Shown piece by piece: positions 5,278-5,452 of a stretch of 5,452 nt of DNA. The position numbers and the translations under genes are program-made. The notes beneath the pieces were generated by a model. It saw only the letters and a list, made by a program, of their open reading frames with translations. It was not told the DNA's origin and searched no databases. Source of the DNA: Rhodoblastus sp052145335 (GTDB lineage: Bacteria; Pseudomonadota; Alphaproteobacteria; Rhizobiales; Beijerinckiaceae); contig NZ_JBKQOU010000280.1 of assembly GCF_052145335.1 (NCBI RefSeq), positions 1 through 5,452 of the forward strand. The letters run 5' to 3'. How positions within the stretch are numbered: position 1 is the stretch's first letter; each line of letters begins with the position of its first letter.

Positions 5278-5452
5278 ATGAATAAATTCACAATCTTGGT
5301 CGAAATCGATGCCAGCAACGGTCATGGGGTCGTTGTGCATGATGACGCGCGCAAAACCGTAACTCGGTTCGACGCCTTTTCAAAAAAGCATGCTCAAGGG
5401 GTAGCTTTGTGCCTCCTCGAATTGTTGCCGAAGCTCCACCGCCAAGCGACGG
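5278..5452 (+). CDS. Unrecognised protein, N-terminal part only
   Basis: The frame opens with ATG at 5278 and stays open for 58 codons to the window edge. The product begins MNKFTILVEIDASNGHGVVV, a run that looks like two beta strands, then DDARKTVTRFDAFSKKHAQG and a helix-like ALCLLELLPKL. I do not recognise a family. An ATG 8 bases earlier, at 5270, is closed at once by TGA, so 5278 is the only reasonable start. It is co-directional with the patatin, 108 bases downstream. No signal peptide or membrane span is seen in the visible part. Whether it works with the patatin cannot be judged from this fragment. Confidence 0.6.
   Translation, partial: MNKFTILVEIDASNGHGVVVHDDARKTVTRFDAFSKKHAQGVALCLLELLPKLHRQAT

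Overview
The window is a chromosomal segment of moderately high GC that most resembles an alphaproteobacterium of the Hyphomicrobiales (rhizobia and methylotroph relatives). This rests on the style of the integrase, SPW-repeat and SRAP proteins and on a possible EcfG-type promoter. The genus cannot be fixed from the sequence. It looks like an accessory region built up by insertion and decay rather than a conserved operon.

Layout from left to right. Positions 1-610 (minus strand) hold a class I SAM-dependent methyltransferase that runs off the left edge, probably only a few codons short of complete. Positions 611-1066 hold no convincing gene. A small hypothetical protein (1067-1318, plus) overlaps by an ATGA the start of a tyrosine recombinase remnant (1315-1656). 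That remnant keeps its N-terminal DNA-binding part and its last ~48 residues, including the nucleophilic Tyr, but has lost the middle with the catalytic Arg, Lys and HxxR. Next is an intact SPW-repeat membrane protein (1843-2238), followed by the tail of a second, diverged copy of the same integrase family (2419-2508) in the same orientation. A decayed stretch and a small putative exported protein on the minus strand (2737-2988) follow. Then come an intact SRAP/YedK-type abasic-site DNA-protein crosslinker (3248-3916), an intact patatin-like phospholipase (4081-5169) and the first 58 codons of an unrecognised gene (5278 to the right edge).

Functional reading. Two integrase tails from separate lineages point to repeated integration at one locus, with the SPW gene left between them. 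The SRAP protein acts on abasic sites in single-stranded DNA. The patatin has the full Ser-Asp dyad and oxyanion motif of bacterial patatins, a family that includes CBASS effectors (CapV), but no nucleotide cyclase lies in the window, so a defence role is only a hypothesis. SRAP and the right-edge gene share a -10-like hexamer followed by exactly 6 nt and then ATG, with no strong Shine-Dalgarno, which suggests leaderless transcripts. Patatin and SPW, in contrast, have clear ribosome binding sites. No CRISPR array, rRNA, complete tRNA or intact mobile element was seen.
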